Shown here in pieces: positions 43,538 to 53,017 of a DNA stretch of 64,000 nucleotides (position 1 is its first letter; every line of letters starts with the position of its first letter). Location of the stretch: assembly GCA_937951345.1 (NCBI GenBank), contig CALFCF010000018.1, positions 1 to 64,000 on the forward strand, read 5' to 3'. Source of the DNA: an uncultured Granulosicoccaceae bacterium. GTDB lineage: Bacteria > Pseudomonadota > Gammaproteobacteria > Granulosicoccales > Granulosicoccaceae. The position numbers and the translations under genes are program-made. The notes below the pieces were generated by a model, which saw only the letters and a program-made list of their open reading frames with translations, ran no database searches and was not told the origin of the DNA.

Positions 43538-44164
43538 ATGGCTCATAAACTGAGCGATTGTTCATCGTTGTTGCATTGGCAAGCACGTTCTGTAAATCAA
43601 TTGAGTGCTGCAGAATTTCTGCGTCTGGCGACGCTGCGTGTGGATGTGTTTGTGGTTGAGCAAAATTGTATTTACCCTGAGTTCGATCAATTTGATGCGT
43701 CACCGACAACATTGCACGTTACTGGTGATCGTGCCAACGGGGAAGATTTAGAAACGCTTGCTTGCGCAAGGGTGATGTTTCCCTTGGAAACGTCTTTTGA
43801 TCAAGCCCGATCCAGTGCACAATCCGCAGGAGGCTCTGAAGCTCCTCAGGCCTTTGCTCACATCGGGCGTGTTGCTGTCATTCCTGAGCTTCGCAGTACC
43901 GGAGTTGCCCGGGAAATGATGAAATTCACGCTGTCGGTGATCAAAAAAAAGGCCGTCGCTTGCGACAGCCTTTCTGAGTCAACATCTGCAGGTGATCTGA
44001 ACGATTCAATACATGTCGACCATCCTTGTCGCGTCATGCTGTCTTCGCAGACCTACATTGTTTCTTTCTACGAGTCGTTAGGGTTCGCCATATGTTCTGA
44101 TCCTTTTATGGAGGATGGGATCGAACACGTGGATATGCAGCTGGATATGCAGCTGCGGGGTTAA
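43538..44164 (+). CDS. GNAT acetyltransferase, ElaA-like
   Basis: A 208-residue N-acetyltransferase of the ElaA branch. Recognisable parts are LATLRVDVFVVEQNCIYPEFD (family N-terminal motif), the acetyl-CoA site AHIGRVAVIPELRSTGVAREM, and the ending SQTYIVSFYESLGFA. ElaA proteins are about 150 residues; the excess lies in two insertions, including about 24 residues near KKKAVACDSLSEST, where the DNA also forms a terminator-like hairpin (43951-43970). The substrate is unknown. It converges on the cytochrome c4 gene. Confidence 0.82.
   Translation: MAHKLSDCSSLLHWQARSVNQLSAAEFLRLATLRVDVFVVEQNCIYPEFDQFDASPTTLHVTGDRANGEDLETLACARVMFPLETSFDQARSSAQSAGGSEAPQAFAHIGRVAVIPELRSTGVAREMMKFTLSVIKKKAVACDSLSESTSAGDLNDSIHVDHPCRVMLSSQTYIVSFYESLGFAICSDPFMEDGIEHVDMQLDMQLRG
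43943..43975. terminator. Terminator-like hairpin inside the GNAT gene
   Basis: AAAAAAAA, then GGCCGTCG / CGACAGCC (8 bp with one mismatch, loop CTTG), then TTTCT. It has the layout of a bidirectional intrinsic terminator although it lies within a coding region. It could end read-through transcripts from the convergent cytochrome gene. Confidence 0.45.
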
Positions 44165-44187
44165 GCTCAAATTAACTTGGCGCTATC

Positions 44188-44865
44188 CTAATTAAGTCCT
44201 TGCAGAAAATTGGCGATCGCCGCGATTTCATCATCACCCAGTCGTCTGGCGACATTGCGCATCATTTCATTCGGGTCGTTGGCACGGGCCTGCGAACGAA
44301 AGTGATTCAACGTTTCGGTTATATAAGCTGAATTCTGTCCTGCCAGCGCGGGCCACTTGGCCGCCGGATTGCCTTCGCCCGATGGGCCGTGACAGGCCAT
44401 ACACGCCGGGATCTTCGCATCGGTAATGCCGCCGCGATAGATGGATTCCCCGAGCTTCAGGTCCTGGCGATCTTCAGCAATGCCTTTTATCGCCGGCTGG
44501 CTTTCGAAGTAGGCACCGAGATCAGCCATGTCCTGTTCGGACAATTGCGCCGCCATTCCGAGCATGATGGCGTTTTCCCGCTCGCCTGATTTGTAATCTG
44601 CGAGTTGCTTGGCGATATAGCCGGCACCCTGACCTGCAAGATTGGGAAATTCGGCCTGCAGGGCTTCACCGTCGATTCCGTGGCAGGCGGCACATACGGC
44701 GGCTTTTGCCTCTCCGGCAGCGGCATCACCGACAATTCCATCGTCAGCAGCGAAAGCTGTGGTACCAAACAGAACACCGGCGCCTGCCAACAGCATTGCG
44801 ATAATCATATTGTTGAGAAAACCCCGCTGTCTGGCGGCATGCAGGTTGGGTGTGTTGATGTGCAT
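44188..44865 (-). CDS. Di-heme cytochrome c4
   Basis: Periplasmic cytochrome c of 225 residues with two heme domains. Heme sites are Cys58-x2-Cys61-His62 (CAACHG) and CMACHG in the second half, each followed by a Met ligand region (NAIMLGMAAQL; PNEMMRNVARRL). The signal peptide ends near AFAADD (about 41). Cytochrome c4 delivers electrons to terminal oxidases, so it could connect the alcohol oxidation module to the respiratory chain. Residue 20 (Met) is an alternative start. Confidence 0.92.
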   Translation of the reverse strand: MHINTPNLHAARQRGFLNNMIIAMLLAGAGVLFGTTAFAADDGIVGDAAAGEAKAAVCAACHGIDGEALQAEFPNLAGQGAGYIAKQLADYKSGERENAIMLGMAAQLSEQDMADLGAYFESQPAIKGIAEDRQDLKLGESIYRGGITDAKIPACMACHGPSGEGNPAAKWPALAGQNSAYITETLNHFRSQARANDPNEMMRNVARRLGDDEIAAIANFLQGLN

Positions 44866-45244
44866 AGGTTGAGGCCGAATTTTAAAATATAGTGATATGG
44901 ATTGTAGCGTAGACGGGCACTTGATTGCCGCTTCGCTTTACTTATGAGCGTCTGGATTTCTGTATTGCCCACTGACAGCATAAGATAAACAACAATAATG
45001 GTCCGGTACAACACATCTGACGATAAAATTTATGGCTGGTGGTCTTAAAAAGTGGACACAGGGGTTGCGAGAGGTGTGCTGTTGTGCCGGATAACGCCTT
45101 GGATCAGGATACTCAGTTGTTGTTTCGCAGCAATGAGCAATACTGTCTCCGGGCCGCTACCCGAATCCGTTGCGATCTGCCTGATGACTTCTCTGCCGCC
45201 AGCACTATGGCGTGCGGTTTCTCCATGACACACGGATCACAGTG
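44866..45244. other. Divergent intergenic region between cytochrome c4 and engB
   Basis: 379 bases that should carry promoters for both genes. A 68-codon frame (45039-45245) overlaps the engB start by one base, but it has no ribosome binding site and no family likeness, so I do not call it. No RNA gene or strong hairpin was seen. Confidence 0.45.
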
Positions 45245-45856
45245 ATGAATTCCCGATACAGGCAGACACAGTTTCATGCCAGTGCATCTCGACTCGTGCA
45301 ATTACCCGAAGATGCCGTCCGCGAAGTCGCATTTGCCGGCCGTTCCAATGCGGGCAAGTCCAGTGCGCTCAATCGCCTGACAGACAACAGCAAGCTAGCG
45401 CGCACCAGTCGCACGCCCGGTCGCACGCAGTTGATAAATCACTTCAGCGTCGCAGACGGTCGTTACCTTGTCGATCTGCCCGGTTACGGTTTTGCCAAGG
45501 TTTCGCGTCAGCAGCGTAACGCCTGGTTGCGCCTGTTAACTGACTACTTTACCGAGCGGCGTGAGTTAGTCGGTGTTGTCATAGTGATGGATAGTCGCCA
45601 TCCACTGACCGACAACGACTGGCAGATGATTGAACTGCAACAGCGCAGCATGGCCGAGCTGCATGTATTGCTGACCAAGTGTGACAAGCTGAGTCGCAAA
45701 CAGGCCAATGAGGCGCTGATGAGCACGCGTTCAACAATGGAAGATGCCGGTATAGAGGCAACACTACAGACTTTTTCGGCCACCGCAGGCACCGGAGTCG
45801 ATGATCTGTCAGGAGTCCTTGATAGCTGGCTGTTTGATCAGCCAGAGGCTCAGTAA
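45245..45856 (+). CDS. engB: Ribosome biogenesis GTP-binding protein EngB/YsxC
   Basis: Essential small GTPase that acts in large-subunit assembly. G-motifs: G1 GRSNAGKSS (32-40), G2 with RTSRTPGRTQ, G3 DLPGYG, G4 TKCDK and G5 SATAG. Length 203 is normal. ATG at 45245 is used; a GTG directly before it is in frame. Its last codon and stop lie in the first copy of a 186-bp tandem repeat. Confidence 0.95.
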   Translation: MNSRYRQTQFHASASRLVQLPEDAVREVAFAGRSNAGKSSALNRLTDNSKLARTSRTPGRTQLINHFSVADGRYLVDLPGYGFAKVSRQQRNAWLRLLTDYFTERRELVGVVIVMDSRHPLTDNDWQMIELQQRSMAELHVLLTKCDKLSRKQANEALMSTRSTMEDAGIEATLQTFSATAGTGVDDLSGVLDSWLFDQPEAQ

Positions 45857-46222
45857 CCCCCAAGTGACTGCATTGACTGTTGCAGATACTTTGTTAGCAC
45901 ACTGTTTTGACGCAAAAAGGCGAGCTTCTGCTTAGGCAGCCACACGGATCAATCTTATTTCAGGTCAACAAAGGCCAGCTCTCAGGGCTCCGACCACCGT
46001 CACCAACAAGGTGCAACAGACTATGCACCCAGTTTGCAGTAACCCCCAAGTGACTGCATTGACTGTTGCAGATATTTTGTTAGCACACTGTTTTGACGCA
46101 AAAAGGCGGGCTTCTGCTTAGGCAGCCACACGGATCAATCTTATTTCAGGTCAACAAAGGCCAGCTCTCAGGGCTCCGACCACCGTCACCAACAAGGTGC
46201 AACAGTCTATGCACCCAGTTTG
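45851..46222. repeat. 186-bp tandem duplication downstream of engB
   Basis: Copy 1 is 45851-46036 and copy 2 is 46037-46222. They differ at only about three positions (for example ACTTTG/ATTTTG, GGCGAGC/GGCGGGC, ACAGAC/ACAGTC), about 98% identity. Copy 1 begins with the last engB codon and its stop (CAG TAA). Each copy has stops in all frames, short dyads and an AAAAAGGCG stretch. The recent duplication could double a 3' UTR element or a small RNA, or be neutral. Confidence 0.9.
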
Positions 46223-46238
46223 CTGGAATTAAGATGGC

Positions 46239-46253
46239 GTTACGATTCGTAAC
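46239..46253. promoter_or_regulatory. Palindrome upstream of the ABC transporter operon
   Basis: GTTACGA-T-TCGTAAC, a perfect 7-1-7 dyad about 110 bases upstream of a -10 candidate. It may be an operator for the transporter operon. Confidence 0.45.
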
Positions 46254-46362
46254 ACTACTTGGATTGTGTCGCTATCAACAGCACTTGGCTGATCGATATA
46301 TCAGACTATGTTATTGAATTTACTAATAAAAGCGTTCTGCGGTAAATGAACAAACGATTACC

Positions 46363-46368
46363 TATAAT
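46363..46368 (+). promoter_or_regulatory. Candidate -10 box for the ABC transporter operon
   Basis: Perfect TATAAT within CCTATAATAGG, about 160 bases before the binding-protein start. No good -35 box is seen 16-18 bases upstream, so an activator or extended element may be needed. A leader of about 150 bases with a GC-rich part would follow. Confidence 0.45.
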
Positions 46369-46527
46369 AGGCCGACTACCGAACGCCTCTCATGTAGTAT
46401 CCGGATAGGCATGCCAGTAGACGAGCGGAGGGGTGCATTCAGCTGTTGGCTGGACGCTGCGCCCGACGCACTAACAGGTTAAATACAAGGGTAGCTGCAC
46501 TGAGTACCCGGAGGAGGAAAAACCTTA

Positions 46528-47898
46528 ATGAGCGATACCAAGAAAACCAACAATGTGTGGTCTCGCCGCGATATCCTGAAGGCAGGCGCGGCGACCGGTG
46601 TCATTGCCGGTGCACCGACCATATTCACCGGTCGTGCCTATGGTGCTGACTACTTAAATGCGCCCAAGGGCTCAACTGTTACTCTCGGCTTCAACGTGCC
46701 GCAATCCGGCCCGTATGCAGACGAGGGCGCAGACGAACTGCGCGCTTATAAACTTGCTGTCAAACACCTCAATGGTGAAGGCGACGGCGGCATGATGAAT
46801 ACTTTCAAACCGAGCGCTCTGAAAGGCAACGGTATTCTCGGCAAGAAAGTTGAGTTTGTTACTGGTGATACCCAGACCAAATCTGACGCAGCGCGCGCAT
46901 CTGCCAAGCGCATGATCGAAAAAGACGGCGTTGTTATGGTCACTGGTGGATCATCATCAGGTGTTGCAGTTGCTGTACAAGGACTCTGCCAGGAAGCTGG
47001 TGTAATCTTTATGGCTGGTCTGACGCACTCCAACGACACCACTGGTAAAGATCGTAAACGTAATGGTTTCCGTCACTTCTTTAACGCTTACATGTCTGGT
47101 GCAGCACTCGCGCCTGTACTTGAAGCGAACTACGGTACCGGTCGTAACGCCTACCACCTGACAGCTGATTACAACTGGGGCTGGACTCAGGAAGAATCCC
47201 TGAAAAACTCCACTGAAGCGATAGGTTGGAATACCGTCGAAGCTGTTCGTACTCCGCTCAAGGAACAGGATTTTAGTCAGTACATCGCACCAGTACTCAA
47301 CACTGATGCGGATACCCTGATCCTTAACCACTACGGCGGTAACATGATCAACTCACTGACTCAGGCAGTTTCGTTTGGCCTGCGTGATAAGGTTGTCAAC
47401 GGTAAGGACTTCGTCATCGTTGTACCTCTGTACTCTCGACTGATGGCGCAAGGTGCGGGTGAGAACGTTAAAGGTATATTCGGTTCTACCAACTGGCACT
47501 GGTCTTTGAGTGATGAAGGCAGCCAGGCGTTCGTTAAGTCGTTTGGCCAGGAGTATGGCTTCCCGCCATCACAGGCTGCACACACCACTTACTGTCAGAC
47601 GTTACTGTACGCAGATGCTTGTGAGCGTGCTGGTACCTTCGAGCCTTGCGGTGTAGTTGCTGCACTTGAAGGCCACAAGTTCGACGGTCTGGGTAACGGC
47701 CCCACTGAGTACCGTGCTGAAGATCACCAGTGCTTCAAAGATGTACTGGTTGTGAAGGGTAAAGAAAACCCGAGTTCACAGTTTGACGTACTCGAAGTTG
47801 TCGAAGTTACTCCGCGCGCGCAGGTCGAGTATGACGCGACTGATGCTGCATTCGGTGGTGCTGAAGCTTCACTAGGGCCGTGTAACAACGGCGTATAA
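46528..47898 (+). CDS. Branched-chain-type ABC transporter substrate-binding protein (Tat-exported)
   Basis: A 456-residue periplasmic binding protein of the type 1 (LivJ/AmiC-like) fold. A clear twin-arginine signal, WSRRDILKAGAATG, is followed by a hydrophobic segment and cleavage near YGAD (about 46). Binding-fold stretches are VTLGFNVPQSGPYADEG, VVMVTGGSSSGVAVAVQ and AYHLTADYNWGWTQEE. It is longer than LivJ (about 370) and more like the urea/amide/short-chain acid binding proteins. GGAGGAGG precedes the ATG. It heads an operon with two permeases, two ATPases and a beta-keto acid cleavage enzyme. Confidence 0.88.
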   Translation: MSDTKKTNNVWSRRDILKAGAATGVIAGAPTIFTGRAYGADYLNAPKGSTVTLGFNVPQSGPYADEGADELRAYKLAVKHLNGEGDGGMMNTFKPSALKGNGILGKKVEFVTGDTQTKSDAARASAKRMIEKDGVVMVTGGSSSGVAVAVQGLCQEAGVIFMAGLTHSNDTTGKDRKRNGFRHFFNAYMSGAALAPVLEANYGTGRNAYHLTADYNWGWTQEESLKNSTEAIGWNTVEAVRTPLKEQDFSQYIAPVLNTDADTLILNHYGGNMINSLTQAVSFGLRDKVVNGKDFVIVVPLYSRLMAQGAGENVKGIFGSTNWHWSLSDEGSQAFVKSFGQEYGFPPSQAAHTTYCQTLLYADACERAGTFEPCGVVAALEGHKFDGLGNGPTEYRAEDHQCFKDVLVVKGKENPSSQFDVLEVVEVTPRAQVEYDATDAAFGGAEASLGPCNNGV

Positions 47899-47953
47899 GC
47901 TTGACGGAGTATAAGTTTGCGTATGTGAGCAAGCTCTTACTTCCGTAAAAACA

Positions 47954-47991
47954 ACGGCGTCGTGCAACGCATTTGCGATGTGCGACGCCGT
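47954..47991 (+). terminator. Stem-loop between binding-protein and permease genes
   Basis: ACGGCGTCG / CGACGCCGT, 9 bp, with a 20-base loop that itself pairs CGCA-TTT-GCG, followed by GTTTCG. It lies 55 bases after the binding-protein stop. It should act as a partial terminator so that binding protein exceeds permease, as in other ABC operons. Confidence 0.7.
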
Positions 47992-48168
47992 GTTTCGTAC
48001 TATCACCTGATCTAATACATTTCGCCGGTTCTATCTACTTTTCCAGGGGCTTGATACCGGCAATTTGCTGCACGCTAATATTTGTATAACGTCTGCCCGG
48101 AGTGGCATGTTGCGTTCGACGTTAAGAGCGTCGGCATTTCATGTACTCAAACGCAGCGAGGTGCCAAA

Positions 48169-49185
48169 GTGGATACAATAATTCTTCAAGTACTGAACGG
48201 TATTGACAAAGGCGCGGCATATGCGCTTATAGCACTCGGCCTTACACTGGTGTTTGGCACACTCGGTGTTGTTAATTTTGCGCACGGTGCACTGTTTATG
48301 CTTGGTGCTTTCACTGCTGTCACGCTCCGTGAGTTACTGACACTGTCGAAGAAAGTCAAAGACGAGTCGGTGACTTTTTTCGATGCTTACAAGGAAATTC
48401 CCTATCTTGAAATATATTTGGGGGATTTTGGCACGGCAATAGTGGATTACGCTGTGCCGTTATCTATTCTGATCGCCATTCCGTTCATGCTGCTGGTTGG
48501 TCTGGTTATGGAGCGGGGCCTGATACGTCACTTCTACAAACGCCCGCACGCTGATCAGATATTGGTCACCTTCGGTCTCGCACTGGTTTTGCAGGAGATC
48601 GTTAAAAAGTTTTATGGCGCTAACCCCATCCCACAGGCAGCACCTGACATAGTCGCTGGTAGTGCCAACATTGGTGCATGGATAGGGATGGCAGACAGTA
48701 TGGTGTATCCGTGGTGGCGATTAATCTATCTGGCATTTGCACTGGCAGTTATTTTTGCGGTGTTTGCATTTCTGCGCTTTACTACCTTCGGCATGGTGGT
48801 CAGAGCCGGTATGCAAGACAGGGAAACGGTCAGTCTGTTGGGAATAGACATTGAACGTCGCTTCACAATTGTATTTGGCATAGCTGCAGTCGTCGCCGGG
48901 CTTGCCGGTTTGATGTATACGCCCATTTCTCCACCCAATTACCACATGGGGATGGATTTTCTGGTGCTCTCGTTTGTTGTCGTCGTCGTCGGTGGTATGG
49001 GGTCTTTGCCCGGTGCCGTTCTAGCTGGATTCTTACTTGGAATACTGCAATCGTTTGCGTCGCTCAACGAAGTGAAAAGTATTTTACCCGGCATTGACCA
49101 AATAATTATCTTTCTGGTTGCCGTTGTCGTGTTGCTGGTCAGACCCAGAGGGCTGATGGGCCGCAAAGGCATAATGGAGGACTGA
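48169..49185 (+). CDS. livH: Branched-chain-type ABC permease LivH
   Basis: Inner-membrane permease of 338 residues with about eight hydrophobic segments. Family landmarks are [38 protein letters not shown] and [24 protein letters not shown] at 48169 is chosen: GCGAGGTG lies upstream and the first residues fit LivH; an in-frame ATG 29 codons earlier is less likely. The extra loop after the second helix (about residues 60-85) is longer than in E. coli LivH. Confidence 0.9.
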   Translation: MDTIILQVLNGIDKGAAYALIALGLTLVFGTLGVVNFAHGALFMLGAFTAVTLRELLTLSKKVKDESVTFFDAYKEIPYLEIYLGDFGTAIVDYAVPLSILIAIPFMLLVGLVMERGLIRHFYKRPHADQILVTFGLALVLQEIVKKFYGANPIPQAAPDIVAGSANIGAWIGMADSMVYPWWRLIYLAFALAVIFAVFAFLRFTTFGMVVRAGMQDRETVSLLGIDIERRFTIVFGIAAVVAGLAGLMYTPISPPNYHMGMDFLVLSFVVVVVGGMGSLPGAVLAGFLLGILQSFASLNEVKSILPGIDQIIIFLVAVVVLLVRPRGLMGRKGIMED

Positions 49186-49187
49186 CG

Positions 49188-50288
49188 GTGAAAAACGAAT
49201 CAGCTCTTAAAGACTGGACTTTAATTATACTGTTTGCAGCGGTCGTGCTGACCATGCCGATATGGTTGAAACCGCTTGGTGCCAATTATCCTGATTTGAT
49301 GCAGAAATTTGCGATTTTCGGCCTGTTTGCTATTGGTTTTAATATCCTGTTCGGTCTTACCGGGTATTTGTCTTTCGGACATGCTGCGTTTCTGGGGATT
49401 GGATCGTACACAGCGGTATGGTCGTTCAAGTTGCTGACTATGAACGTATTACCTGCCGTTATATTTGCCGTTGTGATGGCAGGAATCTTCGCCTTCTTAA
49501 TTGGTTTTGTAAGTCTGCGTCGATCCGGAATATATTTTTCTATATTGACGCTGGCATTTGCCGAGATGTCGTTCAATATGGCGTACTCTGTACTGACACC
49601 AATTACCAACGGTGAGACTGGCTTGCAGTTATCACTCAAAGACCCGCGAATTCTGGATAATTTTCAAGGGGAAGGCATTCCGATAACCAATTTGTTTGGT
49701 GTGAAGATGAGTGGAATGCCAGGGTTCTATTTTTGTGCGGCTATTTTGATTATTGGTTTCTTCCTGTCAGTGCGTATCACTCGCTCGCCATTTGGCATGA
49801 TGCTAAGAGCCATAAAATCCAATCAAACACGCATGGCCTACACGGGTTTTAATACACGACCCTATCTGGTCTGGGCGTTCGTTATTTCCGGTATGTATGC
49901 CGGTATGGCTGGTGCACTTATGGCCGTTACCGACCCGTTGGCCGGTGCCGAAAGAATGCAGTGGACAGCGTCGGGAGAAGTCGTACTGATGACGATTCTT
50001 GGCGGGGCGGGTACATTAATCGGCCCGCTCATTGGTGCTGGAATAATTAAATACTTTGAGAATATTTTCTCGGCATTTAACGAACAAACATTGAATGAAG
50101 TGTTCGGTGCTCTTCCAGATACTCTGCAGAACATCGTAGTAAAAATTGCCGGGCTATTCGTAGGCGAAGGCTGGCATTTGTTGCTCGGTCTAATGTTTTT
50201 GATCGTCATCATTTTTCTACCCGGCGGAATAATGGAAGGTTTTAGACGACTGGGAAAATTATTCAGATTATCAGGTAGAAGTGCCTGA
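49188..50288 (+). CDS. livM: Branched-chain-type ABC permease LivM
   Basis: A 366-residue membrane permease, partner of LivH. Typical stretches are [66 protein letters not shown] and [16 protein letters not shown]. It starts with GTG two bases after the LivH stop, with GGAGGA overlapping the end of livH. About nine hydrophobic segments are visible. Confidence 0.92.
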   Translation: MKNESALKDWTLIILFAAVVLTMPIWLKPLGANYPDLMQKFAIFGLFAIGFNILFGLTGYLSFGHAAFLGIGSYTAVWSFKLLTMNVLPAVIFAVVMAGIFAFLIGFVSLRRSGIYFSILTLAFAEMSFNMAYSVLTPITNGETGLQLSLKDPRILDNFQGEGIPITNLFGVKMSGMPGFYFCAAILIIGFFLSVRITRSPFGMMLRAIKSNQTRMAYTGFNTRPYLVWAFVISGMYAGMAGALMAVTDPLAGAERMQWTASGEVVLMTILGGAGTLIGPLIGAGIIKYFENIFSAFNEQTLNEVFGALPDTLQNIVVKIAGLFVGEGWHLLLGLMFLIVIIFLPGGIMEGFRRLGKLFRLSGRSA

Positions 50289-50357
50289 CGTGCACGGATT
50301 CCAGATTCTTATCACTTTAATCTGCCACCACTTGATCCGCTGAGACCGGTAACTATC

Positions 50358-51125
50358 ATGGCAACCGAGAATATTATTTTCCATGTCGCAGATGTGCACA
50401 AAAGCTTTTCGGGGCTACACGCACTCAGCGACATTGACTTAGGCGTCAAGGAAGGCGAAACCCACGCGATCATTGGCCCGAATGGAGCGGGCAAGTCGAC
50501 TTTGCTCAACGTATGCATTGGACGTTTGAAACCGGATCAGGGGACCGTCACTTTCGACGGCACTGCACTGACAGGTAAGCAGCCACACGAAATAAATCAG
50601 CTTGGGGTAGTAAGAGTTTTCCAGACGCCCGAGATTTTTCCTGATTTAACGCTGATGCAAAATGTAATGGTGCCTTGCCTTTCTAAGCGCGATGGCAGTT
50701 TTAAACTGAATTTTTTTCGTCGTATGTCGGCTGAAAAAGATATCAAAGAGCTGGCGGAGTCGACATTGGTTGATGTCGGACTGGGTGAGCAGCTGTATAA
50801 CGATGCATCGAGTTTGTCGCGTGGTGACAAAAGGCGATTGGAACTTGCCATGGGTTTGGCTCAAAAACCGCGTTTGCTCTTACTTGATGAGCCAACTGCG
50901 GGTATGGCTCGACACGACACAAACAAAACCATCGATTTGCTTAATCGGATTAAAGCCCAGGGCATGACAAAAGTAATTATTGAACACGACATGCATGTTG
51001 TGTTCAGTTTGGCTGACAGGATTACCGTTCTCGCCGGCGGCAGAATTATAGCCCAGGGTACGCCGGACGAAGTTAAAGGTGACCCCAAGGTGCGTGAAGC
51101 TTATCTGGGTGAGGAGCAGGAATGA
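50358..51125 (+). CDS. livG: ABC transporter ATP-binding protein LivG
   Basis: A 255-residue ATPase. Walker A GPNGAGKS (40-47), Q-loop in VVRVFQTPEIF, signature LSRGDKRRLE, Walker B RLLLLDEPTAGM and H-loop in IIEHDMHVV are all present. The signature has Arg-Gly-Asp in place of the common Gly-Gly-Gln, as often seen in LivG-like ATPases of this group. The stop overlaps the start of livF in an ATGA. Confidence 0.92.
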   Translation: MATENIIFHVADVHKSFSGLHALSDIDLGVKEGETHAIIGPNGAGKSTLLNVCIGRLKPDQGTVTFDGTALTGKQPHEINQLGVVRVFQTPEIFPDLTLMQNVMVPCLSKRDGSFKLNFFRRMSAEKDIKELAESTLVDVGLGEQLYNDASSLSRGDKRRLELAMGLAQKPRLLLLDEPTAGMARHDTNKTIDLLNRIKAQGMTKVIIEHDMHVVFSLADRITVLAGGRIIAQGTPDEVKGDPKVREAYLGEEQE

Positions 51126-51883
51126 ACGCTGAAAATTCCCCAACCAACGACTCATCCACTATGCAGAACGATAACGCTGATCAGTTCTTTAGTGTTAAGA
51201 ACATCAATGCTTACTATGGCGACAGTTACATCGTTCAGGACATTTCTTTTTATGTTCGTGAGGGTGAAATCGTTGCACTACTTGGCCGTAATGGTGCAGG
51301 TAAGACATCTACATTAAGGACAATTGCCCGAACCGATGATCCGCATCTGCAAAGTGGTGAAATCTGGTTGAATGGTGAATCGTTACACGACAAGAAAGGC
51401 TTTGAAGCTGCTCAAATGGGTATTCAGCTTGTGCCTGAAGACCGGCGCATTATTCCCGGTCTGAGCGTTGAAGAAAATCTGGATCTTGCGCAGATCGACG
51501 GTAATATCGGATGGTCTTATGAACAGATTTTTGAACTCTTCCCGCGTTTAAAAGAACGTCGTAAGCAGGAAGGCACAACCTTATCGGGTGGTGAACAACA
51601 AATGCTGGCAATAGGTCGGGCCTTATCCAGGGATATAAAAGTATTGCTTCTGGATGAGCCTTATGAAGGTCTGGCGCCGGTTGTTCGCCACGATATTGAA
51701 CGTGCGTTAACCCAAGTAAAAGAGAATGGCATCACAACCATTCTTGTTGAGCAAAATGCCGTAGCAGCTTTGAAGCTTGCCGACAGCGCGATTATTCTCG
51801 ATACCGGTGTTGTGGCATTTAAAGGCTCTGCGCAAGAAGTGCTGGATAACGAAGAATTACGCCACGAATATCTGGCTATCTGA
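51122..51883 (+). CDS. livF: ABC transporter ATP-binding protein LivF
   Basis: A 253-residue ATPase. Walker A GRNGAGKT (55-62), signature LSGGEQQML, Walker B VLLLDEPYEGLAP and H-loop in TILVEQNAVAAL are intact. A 20-residue Asn/Asp-rich tail precedes the domain. Coupled by overlap with livG, it completes the transporter set. Confidence 0.92.
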   Translation: MNAENSPTNDSSTMQNDNADQFFSVKNINAYYGDSYIVQDISFYVREGEIVALLGRNGAGKTSTLRTIARTDDPHLQSGEIWLNGESLHDKKGFEAAQMGIQLVPEDRRIIPGLSVEENLDLAQIDGNIGWSYEQIFELFPRLKERRKQEGTTLSGGEQQMLAIGRALSRDIKVLLLDEPYEGLAPVVRHDIERALTQVKENGITTILVEQNAVAALKLADSAIILDTGVVAFKGSAQEVLDNEELRHEYLAI

Positions 51884-52051
51884 TTCCTGTTCGGTTGTAC
51901 CTTGCAGGTCTGATCGGCGGTTGCATGCACTGCCCGAGCGAACATGTTGAAAATTGCGGTTGCTACATTGCCGCAATGATTCAATGTGCCGCCCTTCAAA
52001 TTACTGCCACGCCATAAATGTTACAATAACCTGTCAATACAGGGGGATAGC

Positions 52052-52909
52052 ATGAGTCGAGCTGTCGGCATCATGGTTGCACCTAACGGTGCGCGCTTAA
52101 CAACCAAAGATCATCCAGTTTTACCAGTCACCATTGAAAAAACGGTCGAAGCAGTAGCGCAGTGCAAAAGCGCCGGTGCGGGAGCGGTTCACTTACATGT
52201 TCGTGATCAGGAGGGGCAGCATCTGCTGGATGTTGAAACTTATCGCGAAGCAATGGCTGCGGTTAGGGATCGTCTGGGCAAAGATTTTCCTATTCAGGTG
52301 ACAACTGAATCAGTCGGTAAATATAGGCCAGAGCAGCAAATCGCGTTGGTTAAAGAGCTAAAACCGGAGTACATCAGTGCAGCCCTTACTGAATTCGTAC
52401 CTGACGCTATCTACAATGATATGGCTTCAGATTTTTATCGCTGGTCAGTAGATACAGGGGTAGCTGTACAACATATTTTGTATTCGTCGGAGGATCTTGC
52501 GAAGTTTATTGATTTGCAGGAATCTGGTGTAATTCCTGATCAACATCGATCTTTGTTATTCGTTCTCGGACGTTATACCGAAGGTCAGCAATCCAGCCCG
52601 CAAGATCTGGATCTGTTTCTTGAAGAGCTGGAGCGACGTGGTGTAGCTGGTCATTACACCTGGATGATCTGTGCATTTGGTCAGAATGAAACAGAATGTC
52701 TTGTTTATGCTGCAGCTCGCGGTGGTCATGTCAGGGTGGGCTTTGAGAACAATCGATTGCATCGGGATGGTCGTGTTGCGATCAACAATGCAGAGCGTAT
52801 TGAGGAAGTGCGTGATAGCTTGAAGCTTGCAGGTAATGGAATAGCTGTAGAATCCGAGATTCGCGATGTGCTCGGTAGGAACGCTTACAGTACACCTGCC
52901 ATCGCGTGA
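52052..52909 (+). CDS. Beta-keto acid cleavage enzyme (BKACE, formerly DUF849)
   Basis: Zinc enzyme of 285 residues that condenses a beta-keto acid with acetyl-CoA and splits it, typified by 3-keto-5-aminohexanoate cleavage (Kce) and dehydrocarnitine cleavage. Metal ligands His47 and His49 are in AVHLHVRD. Other stretches are VTTESVGKY, AALTEFVPD and HVRVGFENN. ATG at 52052 with AGGGGGAT upstream is preferred to the longer frame. It lies 168 bases after livF; this association suggests that the transporter brings in a compound degraded through a beta-keto acid, such as a carnitine- or lysine-derived acid. Confidence 0.87.
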   Translation: MSRAVGIMVAPNGARLTTKDHPVLPVTIEKTVEAVAQCKSAGAGAVHLHVRDQEGQHLLDVETYREAMAAVRDRLGKDFPIQVTTESVGKYRPEQQIALVKELKPEYISAALTEFVPDAIYNDMASDFYRWSVDTGVAVQHILYSSEDLAKFIDLQESGVIPDQHRSLLFVLGRYTEGQQSSPQDLDLFLEELERRGVAGHYTWMICAFGQNETECLVYAAARGGHVRVGFENNRLHRDGRVAINNAERIEEVRDSLKLAGNGIAVESEIRDVLGRNAYSTPAIA

Positions 52910-53017
52910 TGCAATACGAGCCCTGAAGAAGTTCTTGGTCTATGATTAATTCAGGCGACTTGAGTATTTAAGCTGATTTATCGCGTCTGTTCTCGCGAAC
53001 TGGACAAGCCCTGCCAC

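Noticed and set aside
45039-45245. 68-codon frame upstream of engB
   Set aside because: GTG start without Shine-Dalgarno, Cys-rich odd composition, no family resemblance; overlap with engB by one base is not enough.
46093-46317. 74-codon frame in the second copy of the 186-bp repeat
   Set aside because: The frame is not equally open in the first copy and has no start signal.
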